Of a stretch of 64,000 nucleotides of DNA, positions 54,758-63,852 are shown piece after piece. The translations under genes and the position numbers were made by a program. The stretch is from DATKYQ01 sp964640665 (GTDB taxonomy: Bacteria; Myxococcota; B64-G9), in assembly GCA_964640665.1 (NCBI GenBank), contig CAZXHT010000020.1, forward strand, positions 1 through 64,000, in the 5' to 3' direction. Below the pieces are notes generated by a model. That model saw only the letters and a program-made list of their open reading frames with translations. It did not search any database and had not been told where the DNA came from. Numbering within the stretch: position 1 is the stretch's first letter; every line of letters starts with the position of its first letter.

Positions 54758-56158
54758 ATGAACGCTGAATTCGACCTACTGATAATCGGCGCCGGGCCCG
54801 GCGGTTACGTGGCCGCCATCCGCGCGGCGCAGCTAGGCCTGCGGGTCGCGCTGGTCGAACGCGATCGGCGGCTGGGGGGCACCTGTCTCAGGATTGGCTG
54901 TATTCCCTCCAAGGCCTTGCTCGAATCGAGCCGCATCTACGAGATGTTATCCTCCGATCTCGGCGATCACGGATTGTCTATTACGGGCGCCGGGCTCGAT
55001 ATCCCGGCGCTGATGCGGCGCAAGGAGCGCGTGGTAGAGCAGCTCACTTCCGGCGTTGCCAAGCTGATTACGAAAAACGGCGTGACAGTGGTCCGCGGCG
55101 AGGGCCGCCTCGCAGGCCCCAAGACGGTGCTGGTCGCGGGCCAAGAGGGCAAGCGCGAGTTGACGGCCGATAACATTCTCTTGGCCACCGGCTCCGCGCC
55201 GGTCGAGCTTGCCCAACTTCCCTTCGACGGCGAGCGTATCGTTTCTTCGCGCGAGGCGCTGGCGTTCGAGAAAGTTCCCGGAAGGCTCCTGGTGGTCGGG
55301 GCCGGGGCGATCGGACTTGAACTTGGGCAGGTCTGGCAGCGGCTGGGCGCGCGGGTGACGATCGTCGAGATGCTGCCGCAAATCGCTCCCTTCGCCGACA
55401 AGCCGGCGGCCCGCCTGTTGCTCAGGGCCTTGAAAGACAAGGGCATCGAATTTCATCTCGGCACGCGGGTAGAAGCGGCAACGGTCGAGGGCGATGTCGT
55501 GCTGGCCCGACTGACGGACGGGCGCGGCAAGACATCGGAAATCGACTGCGACCGGGTGCTGGTGGCGGTAGGCAGGCGTGCGTACAGTGAGGGCCTCGGT
55601 CTTGCCGAGGCCGGAGTGACGCTGGACGAGCGGGGCAGGGTGGCGATCGACGACGAATTCAAGACCTCGGTCGGGTCGCTAAGGGCGATAGGCGACCTGG
55701 TAGCCGGTCCAATGTTGGCCCATCGCGCCCAGGACGAGGGCCTGGCGGTCGCCGAGTTGCTGGCAGGTCTTCCCGCGACGCGCGAGATCGATATCATTCC
55801 GGCGGTGGTCTACACTCACCCCGAGTTGGCCATGGTGGGCAAGACCGAAGAGCAGTGCAAGGCCGAGGGGCTGGCCTTCACCAGTGGCCGCTTCTATTTC
55901 AAGGCCAACGGCCGCGCGCTCACGGCCGGCGACGCCGAGGGGATGGTCAAGCTGCTGGCCGCCAAGGACGACGGCAAGATCCTGGGCGTGCACATCCTGG
56001 GCCCGTCTGCCTCCGAGTTGATAGCCGAGGCGACGCTGGCAATGAAGCTCGGCGCCAGTGCGGACGACCTGGCCGGCACCATCCACGCCCACCCGACTCT
56101 GTCCGAAGCCCTCAAAGAAGCCGCTTTAGCCGCCTGCGGCCGGGCAATCCACGCCTGA
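54758..56158 (+). CDS. lpdA: Dihydrolipoyl dehydrogenase (E3)
   Basis: 466 residues from ATG 54758; a GTG four codons upstream is an alternative. FAD motif IIGAGPGGYVAA, redox disulfide Cys43/Cys48 (GGTCLRIGCIPSK), second Rossmann VVGAGAIGLELG, AIGDLVAGPMLAHRA, and the C-terminal His-Glu of HAHPTLSEAL. Complete. It reoxidises dihydrolipoamide in 2-oxoacid dehydrogenase or glycine cleavage complexes, making NADH. No E1, E2 or glycine cleavage gene is nearby. Confidence 0.92.
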   Translation: MNAEFDLLIIGAGPGGYVAAIRAAQLGLRVALVERDRRLGGTCLRIGCIPSKALLESSRIYEMLSSDLGDHGLSITGAGLDIPALMRRKERVVEQLTSGVAKLITKNGVTVVRGEGRLAGPKTVLVAGQEGKRELTADNILLATGSAPVELAQLPFDGERIVSSREALAFEKVPGRLLVVGAGAIGLELGQVWQRLGARVTIVEMLPQIAPFADKPAARLLLRALKDKGIEFHLGTRVEAATVEGDVVLARLTDGRGKTSEIDCDRVLVAVGRRAYSEGLGLAEAGVTLDERGRVAIDDEFKTSVGSLRAIGDLVAGPMLAHRAQDEGLAVAELLAGLPATREIDIIPAVVYTHPELAMVGKTEEQCKAEGLAFTSGRFYFKANGRALTAGDAEGMVKLLAAKDDGKILGVHILGPSASELIAEATLAMKLGASADDLAGTIHAHPTLSEALKEAALAACGRAIHA

Positions 56159-56171
56159 AGACTTTGCCGTA

Positions 56172-57047
56172 TCAGGCCCGCTTCTCGGCGGCGATCTGTC
56201 GCTTGAGCCAGATGTTGAAGGACCACATCATGGCGGCCGAGAGCAGGCCGATGCCGCCCAGGATAAGCCAGCCGATGGTGTTCTGTACGGGGTCGAGTTC
56301 GAGCAGTCCGTTGGGCAGCTTGGTGGAGCCCGCGCACATGACCTCGTTGAAAATCAGCGCGCCCACCGGGCCGCCGGTCAGCGCGCCTATCGCTATCGGC
56401 AGGTTGGCGTAGCCCAGGAAAAGACCTTCCTGTCCCTTGGGCGACAGCGCCCCGATGTACTCGTATGCCCGCGGGGCGGCGAACAGCTCGCCTTGGACTC
56501 TTTCGGCTGCGCCCCGCCGGAGGGCTCGTGATCGCGATAGAAGAAGAGCACAACGAAGAAGGTCAGCACGCAGAAGCCGGCGCCCACGGCAAAGATGTAG
56601 CTGAGATCGAAATGGGTTCGAAAGATCCAGCTTATGAATCGCCCCAGCAACGAGCCGATGTTGATCACCATGTAGAAGATGGCGAAAGCCAGCGTGGCCC
56701 GCGATCCGGCCGTCTTCTGTACTGTGCCCGAGACGCAGGGCTTGATGACCGAACCGCCGAAGCCGATCAGTAAAATACCCAGCACAACGGCCAGGATGGT
56801 TTGCCCACTGGCGCTGACCTCGTCGCCGATCGTCTCTGTGAGGCTGCCGAAGCCGAACCAGACCGGGCTGCCCATCAGGAAGTAGCCAATTGCCAAGACC
56901 AAGCTGTCCCAGGTAGATGACCACGAACGAGGCCACCGCGTAGTAGGCCGAGCGTTCGAACAGCTCGGTCAGGTTGGCGGTCCAGTACTCTTTCGGGAAA
57001 GCGGTCTTGACTTCGGGTTCGGCGGTATCGCCGGGCGGTTGCGGCAT
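56172..57047 (-). pseudogene. Decayed POT/MFS transporter gene
   Basis: Starts well (AAGGAG, then ATG 57047; EYWTANLTELFERSAYYAV is typical of POT N-termini) but the frame changes near 56900; transporter sequence continues in another frame to about 56490 (MVLAIGYFLMGSP, GFGGSVIKPCVSG), then returns to the first frame (APRAYEYIGALSPKGQEG). At both changes, expected helices are missing. Summed length is about 290 residues against roughly 500 for the family, so there are deletions as well as frameshifts. Not a functional transporter in this form, unless the assembly is at fault. Confidence 0.8.
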
Positions 57048-57172
57048 CTAGGCTCCTTGTGGTTCGAAGCTTGTCTGGGCCTGATAGCTCAGCCGGTGGG
57101 GTCGCGTCAGGTTGCGCGTGGCGGAGAGCTGAGTTAACCTGATGTCTCGAGCCCAAACAGGAGGTTCTTGCG

Positions 57173-58393
57173 ATGCGAAAAATCTTGGTTCTGTCTGTTG
57201 GTCTGCTGCTGGCGTCATGTAATTCGAGTAATAACGGCGGCGACGACGCTGGTTGCCGGGACGACAATACCTATACCTTCTCGATCGGCGCCGAAGACAA
57301 CACGTTCTTCGTCGGCCCCTACCTGATGCACACGACGATGAACGAGGTGTCCATTTCGTGGGAGACCGAGCAATTAAGCGGCACGCGCCTGGAGTACGGT
57401 CCCAACTCGAACTATGGGCGGCAGGTCGAAGGCGACTTTGGAACCATGCACCAGGTTACCGTGACCGGCCTCGAACCGCAGACGCTCTATCACTACCGGG
57501 CCTGCTGCGACGAGACCTGCAGCGGCGACCTGACATTCTCGACGGCCCCGCTGCCGGGCAGCCGCTTTCGCTTCGTGGTATACGGTGACAGCCGCTCCGA
57601 TCCGCCGAAGCATCGGCGGATCGTCGAAATGATGATCGCTGAGAAACCCATTTTAGCCTTCAATACCGGCGACATTGTCGCGGACGGCAACAACCGCGAC
57701 GAGTACAAAAGCATGCACTTCGATCCATTGCGCCGCCTGGGCGAGTACGTGCCGGTTTACGTGGCCATCGGCAACCACGAGGAGAAGCAATACGGGGTGC
57801 CCGACTTCATCGATTACATGATGTTTCCCAAAGACCCCGATGTGCCCTTGACCGAGGCGAGTTACACGTTCACCTACGGAGACGCCTATTTCCTGGTGCT
57901 GGATTCCACCCTGGATCACTTCGACGTGTTCTTCCCGATCGACGGCGCGGAGGAAGATCAGCCGCTATGGAAGTGGCTGAAGAAAAAGGTTGCATCCAAA
58001 GAGGCGCAGGCGGCCCGCTGGCGTTTCGCCTTGATGCACTACCCGGCAGACTCGGAGTGCTACGACGAGGCCGACTACGGCATTCCCTCCACGGCCATAC
58101 GTAACTACGTCGTGCCGCTTCTGGCAGAGAACCACTTCACGGCCCTGTTCACCGGCCACCAGCACGACTACGAGTACATGGAGATTTCCAAGCTGCCCTG
58201 CATCATCACCGGCGGCGGCGGGGCCGGGCTGGAGACCTGCGCCAACTGCACCCGCGACGTTCCCGAGATCACCTCCGTGTCCTGCGTGAACCATTACCTG
58301 ACTGTAGATCTAGGTTGCGACAAGGCCTTAGTCCGGGCGGTGGACATAGACGGGAACGTCTTCGAGCAGCACGAGTTCGATAGACAGCCTTAG
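57173..58393 (+). CDS. Purple-acid-phosphatase-like metallophosphoesterase lipoprotein
   Basis: 406 residues; CAGGAGG ribosome binding site. Lipobox LASC at about residue 16. N-terminal Fn3-like domain (about 45-125), then the metallophosphoesterase core: GDSRSD, NTGDIVADGNN, GNHEEK, LMHYPAD and TGHQHDYEYM. Similar overall to the 48835-50103 protein but anchored by a lipid instead of a C-terminal helix, so the two are probably paralogues placed differently. Its stop overlaps the convergent ThiS-like gene stop by two bases. Confidence 0.87.
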   Translation: MRKILVLSVGLLLASCNSSNNGGDDAGCRDDNTYTFSIGAEDNTFFVGPYLMHTTMNEVSISWETEQLSGTRLEYGPNSNYGRQVEGDFGTMHQVTVTGLEPQTLYHYRACCDETCSGDLTFSTAPLPGSRFRFVVYGDSRSDPPKHRRIVEMMIAEKPILAFNTGDIVADGNNRDEYKSMHFDPLRRLGEYVPVYVAIGNHEEKQYGVPDFIDYMMFPKDPDVPLTEASYTFTYGDAYFLVLDSTLDHFDVFFPIDGAEEDQPLWKWLKKKVASKEAQAARWRFALMHYPADSECYDEADYGIPSTAIRNYVVPLLAENHFTALFTGHQHDYEYMEISKLPCIITGGGGAGLETCANCTRDVPEITSVSCVNHYLTVDLGCDKALVRAVDIDGNVFEQHEFDRQP

Positions 58394-58584
58394 CCCCCGC
58401 TCATCATGTGCAGCACGTCGACCACGTCACCGGCGCGCAATACGTGGGTCGGCCACTCTTCCTTTGGAATACGCCTACCGTTTACAAAAACCGTCTTGAG
58501 AGGAAAAGAGTACTTCTTTTCTTCCAGCACATCCGCGACGGTCAGGCCTTCGCGGAATGGATGCGGATCACCGTTTACCGTCAA
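58390..58584 (-). CDS. ThiS/MoaD-like small sulfur-carrier protein
   Basis: 64 residues with a TTG start overlapping the stop of the upstream gene (TTGA). Ubiquitin-like fold pattern: VADVLEE, VFVNGRR, LRAGDVVDVLHMMSGG. It ends in Gly-Gly, the thiocarboxylate site. MoaD-like proteins often accompany AOR-family genes, so a role in pterin-cofactor sulfur transfer for this enzyme is inferred. It is the last gene of the AOR operon. Confidence 0.82.
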   Translation of the reverse strand: MTVNGDPHPFREGLTVADVLEEKKYSFPLKTVFVNGRRIPKEEWPTHVLRAGDVVDVLHMMSGG

Positions 58585-60620
58585 GAAGTGGTCTTTCTTT
58601 TCGAGGCTTTCTTCCGTACGTTCTTTTTCTTGGCCGGTTTCTTGCCCGCCTTCTTGACCAAGTCGACCAGCCCATCAACCTTGTCGAGGCCAAGTTCGCG
58701 GATCTTCTTCAGAGTCGGCACACCGTCCTTGGTCCAGCCGCGCCGCTTGTAGACGGCATCCAACAGTTTTTCGTAACAATCTTCGCGGTAGCGCCTGGTC
58801 GCGGCCATTTTCTCAGGCAAGCTCATGCCGGCCTGGTCGCGGCCGACTTCTTCTTTCAGTTGCTTGTCGTAGCGCTCCCGGCGTGAGAGGTACTCTTCTT
58901 CGGTGACCGGCCCGGCCGAACGATAGGGGATGGCGTCGTGGGCGCGGGTGCCGAAGCCCTGGCGCAGGTTGAACAGCCGCTGGAAGTTGTAGACCCTCTC
59001 GCTCATGGTGATCAGGTCGTCGGGCCCGACCTCGCGCCCGGTCATCCCGGAGAAGAAGTCGCAGTAGCCCTTGACGTGCAGCGGCACCTTCTGCGGCTCG
59101 TCGCTGTCTGCATTGTCGGCCGGCTCGACATCGTTCCAGGGCAGCTTGCAAAGCCCGTTGAGGCCGAACCAGGTGCGCCACATCGGAAAGTAGAAAAGCG
59201 CCTCGGCCTTGTCTTCAAATGTCGGAAGCTGCTTGTTGACCATGTCCATGAAAATCAGCCAGGCCTCGTCGTGTTGGGCCCCCTTGAGCGCGATTCCGTA
59301 GCCGCCCTGTTGGGCCAGAGACTCCTTGGTGACATACTCGGAGTACTCGAGCCCCTTGCTCTCCATGCCGATGTCCATGAGAAAATCCGGATCGGCCCCG
59401 TACTCGGTTGCGAACTTCTTCTTCATGCGCCGGATGCCCTGGCCGACGACCAGCCCAAAACCCTTGCCGCGAGCCATCTGGTGCAGAACTTTCAGAGACG
59501 CCTCGGCCGCCCCGAAGGGCAACTCGAGTCCGCCGCAGCGCTTCTTGGTCAGGACGCCGGCCTCGAAGCACTCCATAACGAAGGCCATGCAGGTGCCGAA
59601 AGAGATAGTGTCGATGCCGTAGTGGTCGCAGTAGAAGTTGATCTCCAGGATCCAATGGGGGTCGAAGATGCCCATGTTGCTGCCGCAGCCGCCGGCCGTC
59701 TCGTACTCCGGGCCGTCCACGGCCACGAACAGGCCGCGCTTGGGACCCGTCCGTAGTTCGAAACCCTCGGCCACCTTGCAGCAGTTCATGTCGCAGCCCA
59801 AGTAGCAGCCGTCGAAGTTGCCCTGGCCGAAATAGCGCTGCTTGAGCACCCGGTCGTCTATCTTGACCGATTCGGGGTGCGAGCCGAACTTGTAGTTGTT
59901 GACCGGCAGCAGGTCGTAGTCGTTCATCACCTTGACCAAAGTGGCCGTACCCACCTCGCGCATTCGGTTCTGGTGCTTGTCGAGCGTCAGCATCTCGCGG
60001 GTGATGACCATCCCGGCCCGCCGGATGCGCTGCCCGTCGGCCGGATGGTTGGGATCGTCCTCCATGACGATGGCGCCGGTCGGGCAGACCGCGGCACAGG
60101 CCCCGCAGCCTACGCAGTCGGGGGCGATCTCGTCGAAGGCCATGGTCACGCGGCGTGACGGCCCGCGGCCCTCGAAGGTGAGCACCTTGTGCCAGACGCC
60201 CTCCTGGCACATCTGCACGCAGCGGCCGCACAGGATACAGGCGTTGGGATTCGGGTCGAGAAGCGGATGGGATAAACGCGAACTTTTAACGCCGGCCGCG
60301 CGGGCCAGATCGCGCACGATTTTCACATTGGGCCAACGGGCCAGCATCATCTCCAGAATGACCCGTCTGGTAGCCATGGTTCTTTCGCTGGAACTGAAGA
60401 CTTCCAACGGATTGCGAATTGGATAGTTACAGGACGTGACCACCTTGCGATGCCCGCGTTCTTCTATCTCGACGCTGCAGACCCGGCAGGCCCCGTACGG
60501 CTCGAGCATATCGTTGTTACACAAGGTGGGGATACCGACGCCGAGCTTGCGGGCAGCGGCCAGGATGGTTGTGCCGGGTTCTACTTCGGTCATCTTGCCG
60601 TCTATGGTGACTTGAATCAT
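58581..60620 (-). CDS. NuoG-type iron-sulfur domain fused to AOR C-terminal domains
   Basis: 679 residues from ATG 60620 (GAGG upstream). Residues 1-80: 2Fe-2S ferredoxin with Cys34, 45, 48 and 64. Residues 125-182: two 4Fe-4S sites (Cys128/131/134/138 and Cys169/172/175/179). The His-Cys cluster motif of NuoG/HydA is not seen. From about 205 on: AOR domains 2-3, beginning TLDKHQNRMREVGTATLVKV, with cluster ligands Cys272, 276, 280 (spacing CX3CX3C, where AOR has CX2CX3C) and Cys491. The AOR N-terminal domain is absent; a separate gene (63029-63805) supplies it. Likely couples aldehyde oxidation to NAD via the NuoE/F partners. Confidence 0.88.
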   Translation of the reverse strand: MIQVTIDGKMTEVEPGTTILAAARKLGVGIPTLCNNDMLEPYGACRVCSVEIEERGHRKVVTSCNYPIRNPLEVFSSSERTMATRRVILEMMLARWPNVKIVRDLARAAGVKSSRLSHPLLDPNPNACILCGRCVQMCQEGVWHKVLTFEGRGPSRRVTMAFDEIAPDCVGCGACAAVCPTGAIVMEDDPNHPADGQRIRRAGMVITREMLTLDKHQNRMREVGTATLVKVMNDYDLLPVNNYKFGSHPESVKIDDRVLKQRYFGQGNFDGCYLGCDMNCCKVAEGFELRTGPKRGLFVAVDGPEYETAGGCGSNMGIFDPHWILEINFYCDHYGIDTISFGTCMAFVMECFEAGVLTKKRCGGLELPFGAAEASLKVLHQMARGKGFGLVVGQGIRRMKKKFATEYGADPDFLMDIGMESKGLEYSEYVTKESLAQQGGYGIALKGAQHDEAWLIFMDMVNKQLPTFEDKAEALFYFPMWRTWFGLNGLCKLPWNDVEPADNADSDEPQKVPLHVKGYCDFFSGMTGREVGPDDLITMSERVYNFQRLFNLRQGFGTRAHDAIPYRSAGPVTEEEYLSRRERYDKQLKEEVGRDQAGMSLPEKMAATRRYREDCYEKLLDAVYKRRGWTKDGVPTLKKIRELGLDKVDGLVDLVKKAGKKPAKKKNVRKKASKRKTTS

Positions 60621-60630
60621 GAGATTGTCC

Positions 60631-62517
60631 TCACTGCACACGAATCGCGTCGAAGTTGCAGGCATCCATGCAGGTGCCGCACTGGATACACTTTTCCTGG
60701 TCGATCAGGTGGGGTTCTTTCTTCTTGCCGCTGATAGCAGCGGTGGGGCAGGGTTTGATGCAGGCCAGGCAACCGGTGCACTTGTCGGGATCGACCGTGT
60801 ACTTGATAAGCGCCGTGCAGATACCGGCCGGGCAGCGGTGGTCGTTTATATGAGCCTCGTATTCGGAACGGAAGTAACGCAGCGTCGAAAGCACCGGGTT
60901 GGCGGCGGTTTGCCCGAGGCCGCACAATGAGCCGTCTTTCATGGCCGTGCCTATCTCGAAAAGCAAGTCGATGTCCTCGGGACGACCTTTGCCCTCGGTA
61001 ATGCGCGTCAGGATCTCGTGCATGCAAGAAAGACCCTCGCGGCAAGGGGTGCACTTTCCGCAGGACTCGTCCATTAAGAATCCGATGAAATAGCGCGCCA
61101 CGTCGACCATGCAGGTGTGGTCGTCCATGACGATCAAGCCGCCAGAACCCATCATCGATCCGGCTTGCTGGAGAGTGTCGAAATCGATTTGCAGGTCGAG
61201 TTTGGACTCGGGCAGGCAGCCTCCCGAGGGCCCGCCGGTTTGTACAGCCTTGAACTTGCGGCCTGCGGGGATGCCGCCGCCGATCTCGAAGACGATCTCG
61301 CGCAGGCTGATGCCCATCGGCACTTCGACCAGGCCGGTGTTGTTGACGTTGCCCACCAGCGAGAAGACCTTGGTGCCCGAGCTACCCTTCCAGGGCGAGT
61401 CGGAAACGTCCCCCGTGCCGATGGCGGCGAACCACTCGGACCCATTCTGAATGATTTGCGGGATGGTGGCCCAGGTTTCGACGTTGTTGAGAACGGTCGG
61501 CATGTCGCGATAGCCGTACTCGACGGTGTGCACATACTTGGCCCGCGGCTCGCCGGGGCGCCCCTCCATCGAGGCCATCAAGGCGGTCGACTCGCCGCAG
61601 ACGAAGGCACCCGCGCCCTGGTGTATGCTGATGTCGAAGTTCATACCGGTGCCCATGACGTCGCCGCCGAGCAGTCCCCATTCGCGCGCCTGGGCGATGG
61701 CCTTGTTCAGGCGATCGAGGGCCAACGGGTATTCGCGGCGGATGTAGACGAAACCCTCGCTGGCGCCGAGCGCCAGGGCTCCGATCAGCATGCCCTCGAT
61801 CAGCGCGTGTGGATCGGCCTCGACGATGGAACGATCCATGTAGGCTCCCGGGTCGCCCTCGTCCCCGTTGCAAACAACATAGGGTTGTACTCCCCGTTCG
61901 CGGCTTGCCGCCAGGCAGCTTTGCCACTTGAAACCGGTGGGATATCCGCCCCCGCCGCGGCCGCGCAGGCCGGAGCGGGTGATTGTCTCGATGATATCCT
62001 TACCGTCCGTCTCCGAGGCCAGGAGTTTTCTCAAGGCCTGGTAGGCCCCGCGGCGAATAGCGTCACCGATTTCCTCGGGATCTACCAGTCCGCGGTTGCG
62101 CAACACGACGGCCTGCTGCTTGGCGAAGAATTGGATGTCTTTTTCGAGCGGAATGGGACGCTCGCCCTTTGCGGTTCGGTACAACAGGCGTTCGACCGGT
62201 TGGCGCTTGATCAGCTGTTGCTCGACCAGTTCGGGCACGTCCGTGATCTTGAGCCTCTCGTAGAACACGCCCTCGGGCTGCATCACGCAGATCGGGCCGT
62301 GGGCGCAAAAACCGTTGCAGCCGGTGGCAACAACCTTGACCTCGGCGGACAGGTTTTTCTTTTTGATTTCCCGCACCAGAGCGTCACGGATGCCGAGAGA
62401 GTCTGAAGACACGCAGCCGGTGCCGGCGCACACCATCAGCACCGAGCGGAACTCGTCGAACTGCTTGCTTGCCCGAGCCGCCAGGCTGTCCAGATTGCCG
62501 AGAGTCACTCTAGGCAT
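60631..62517 (-). CDS. NuoF/HydB-type NADH and FMN-binding subunit
   Basis: 628 residues from ATG 62517 (AAGGAGG upstream); the open frame to 62790 only overlaps the NuoE-like gene. N-terminal thioredoxin-like 2Fe-2S domain (Cys30, 35, 68, 72), NADH/FMN core (RGRGGGGYPTGFKW, GDEGDPGAYMDR, GAYICGEET-like GAGAFVCGEST), a 4Fe-4S motif (CGKCTPCREG), and two C-terminal ferredoxin clusters (CTGCLACIKPCPTAAI, CIQCGTCMDAC). This extended form is typical of HydB-like subunits of hydrogenases and formate dehydrogenases, some of which bifurcate electrons. Likely NAD(H) site of the AOR complex. Confidence 0.92.
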   Translation of the reverse strand: MPRVTLGNLDSLAARASKQFDEFRSVLMVCAGTGCVSSDSLGIRDALVREIKKKNLSAEVKVVATGCNGFCAHGPICVMQPEGVFYERLKITDVPELVEQQLIKRQPVERLLYRTAKGERPIPLEKDIQFFAKQQAVVLRNRGLVDPEEIGDAIRRGAYQALRKLLASETDGKDIIETITRSGLRGRGGGGYPTGFKWQSCLAASRERGVQPYVVCNGDEGDPGAYMDRSIVEADPHALIEGMLIGALALGASEGFVYIRREYPLALDRLNKAIAQAREWGLLGGDVMGTGMNFDISIHQGAGAFVCGESTALMASMEGRPGEPRAKYVHTVEYGYRDMPTVLNNVETWATIPQIIQNGSEWFAAIGTGDVSDSPWKGSSGTKVFSLVGNVNNTGLVEVPMGISLREIVFEIGGGIPAGRKFKAVQTGGPSGGCLPESKLDLQIDFDTLQQAGSMMGSGGLIVMDDHTCMVDVARYFIGFLMDESCGKCTPCREGLSCMHEILTRITEGKGRPEDIDLLFEIGTAMKDGSLCGLGQTAANPVLSTLRYFRSEYEAHINDHRCPAGICTALIKYTVDPDKCTGCLACIKPCPTAAISGKKKEPHLIDQEKCIQCGTCMDACNFDAIRVQ

Positions 62518-63013
62518 CGCCGGCCTCCTTGGCGGGGCTCGCTTTTGTATAGCGCCTAAGCAGACGGGCCACCTTCGAAGAGTCGATTTCGCCCATGACT
62601 TTTTCACCCATCTTGACCACCGGCGCAAGCGAACAGCATCCCAGGCAGCGCACGCCCTCGAGGCTGAAGCGCAAATCGGGCGTGGTGCGCCCAGGTTCGA
62701 TGTCCAGCTCGCGCGAGAAGGCGTCCAGCACACGCTGCGAGCCGCGCACGTGGCAGGCGGTGCCGGTGCAGACCTGGACAGGGATCTCACCGCGCGGCTC
62801 GAGCGAGAAGGCCTTGTAGAAAGTGGCGATGTGGTACAGGCGGGCCGGGGTTACCCGTATCGCCGCCGAGATTCGCCGCAGTGCCGCGCGGGGCAAGTGG
62901 CGAAACTCCTGTTGAACATCTTGCAGCATTTCGATGACAAACTCGGGGCTTCTCTTCCAGCGGCCGATGATCTCGTCGACCTTATCTGAGGAAACTGCAA
63001 TATTAGCCGGCAT
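62510..63013 (-). CDS. NuoE/HydC-type 2Fe-2S subunit
   Basis: 167 residues from ATG 63013 (GGAGG upstream); the frame extends to TTG 63025. Helical N-terminus and a thioredoxin-like 2Fe-2S domain with VCTGTACHV (CX4C) and RCLGCCSLAP (CX3C). ATFYKAFSLEPRG is the family linker. It passes electrons to or from the NuoF-like subunit, whose gene overlaps its 3' end by eight bases. Soluble. Confidence 0.92.
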   Translation of the reverse strand: MPANIAVSSDKVDEIIGRWKRSPEFVIEMLQDVQQEFRHLPRAALRRISAAIRVTPARLYHIATFYKAFSLEPRGEIPVQVCTGTACHVRGSQRVLDAFSRELDIEPGRTTPDLRFSLEGVRCLGCCSLAPVVKMGEKVMGEIDSSKVARLLRRYTKASPAKEAGDA

Positions 63014-63028
63014 CGGTTCCTCCAAAAA

Positions 63029-63805
63029 TCAGGGCGCGGCCGCGCGCATGACCCAACTCGGCCGGTTGACGAACGACTTGGCCACCAGGGCCTTGAGGTG
63101 TTTGTCGCGAAAGACGGTTCCCAGACCTCCGCGGCCGGCCTGTTTCATACGGGCCATGTCGCGCTTGTAGTCCCAGAAAGAGAAGTTGAGACAGCCGATC
63201 AGCGTGTGTTCGGCTCCTTGCCCGGCTGAGACCACGCCGATGCCTTGCAGTTCTTCTGTGCCGTCCGCGTACATGCGGTGGAGCTGTTCGGCCAGGTCGG
63301 CGCTGTTTACGGCCTCGGTCGGGCAGGTCTCGACGGTAACGCGGCTATTCGGGCCATCGATGACCACCAGGACATCCTCTTTTGCCTTGCCCTGGATCTC
63401 GATCGCGTCGAATCCCGCGAATTTCAGAAGAGGTCCGAAGTGGCCGCCGACATTCGAGTCCATCACCGAACCGGTGGTGGGCGAGATGCCGGTGACCAGG
63501 CTCTTGCCCGAGCCCGAAAAAGACGGCGTGCCTCCCAGCGGCCCTGCCGAGATGCAGATCTCGTTGCGCGGGCTGTCCCAGGCAATTGGTTTCTTGGGCA
63601 GCGAGTGCCACATCAGGTAAAGATCGAAGCCCTTGCCGCCGGTGAAGATCTTCTTCATGTAGGCGCTGACCGGCTTGACGGCGATCTTCATCCTGGAGAG
63701 GTTGACGTACAGGGTACGGTTATTGTAGCCCCGCTCGACCCGCCCCGGCTGGTAGTCGAGCCGGGCCAGAACCTCGTGGGCCGCCTTCATTTTGTCGAGT
63801 CTCAT
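63029..63805 (-). CDS. AOR N-terminal (tungstopterin) domain as a separate protein
   Basis: 258 residues; CAAGGAGG ribosome binding site, ATG 63805. The sequence fits the aldehyde:ferredoxin oxidoreductase N-terminal domain: YVNLSRMKI, FTGGKGFDLYL, ISAGPLGGTPSFSGSGK, DSNVGGHFGPLLKFAGFDAIEI and QAGRGGLGTVFRDKHLKAL, where one bis-pterin half site should bind. It ends with a proper stop, 15 bp before the NuoE-like gene. In known AORs these residues are the first third of one chain of about 600 aa; here the rest is fused to the NuoG-like gene. First gene of the operon. Confidence 0.9.
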   Translation of the reverse strand: MRLDKMKAAHEVLARLDYQPGRVERGYNNRTLYVNLSRMKIAVKPVSAYMKKIFTGGKGFDLYLMWHSLPKKPIAWDSPRNEICISAGPLGGTPSFSGSGKSLVTGISPTTGSVMDSNVGGHFGPLLKFAGFDAIEIQGKAKEDVLVVIDGPNSRVTVETCPTEAVNSADLAEQLHRMYADGTEELQGIGVVSAGQGAEHTLIGCLNFSFWDYKRDMARMKQAGRGGLGTVFRDKHLKALVAKSFVNRPSWVMRAAAP

Positions 63806-63824
63806 CGTTCCTCCTTGGCACCTA

Positions 63825-63852
63825 AATATATCCGCTGGTCCGTCAAGATCAA
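63825..63852 (-). promoter_or_regulatory. Candidate promoter of the AOR operon
   Basis: On the minus strand: TTGATC (63852-63847), 16 bases, TATATT (63830-63825), with the AAGGAGG ribosome binding site a few bases downstream of the expected transcription start. The leader would be very short. Confidence 0.45.

Noticed and set aside
62518..62790. N-terminal extension of the NuoF-like protein by 91 residues
   Set aside because: It lies entirely over the NuoE-like gene in another frame, is Arg/Ser/Ala-rich nonsense, and ATG 62517 has an AAGGAGG site.
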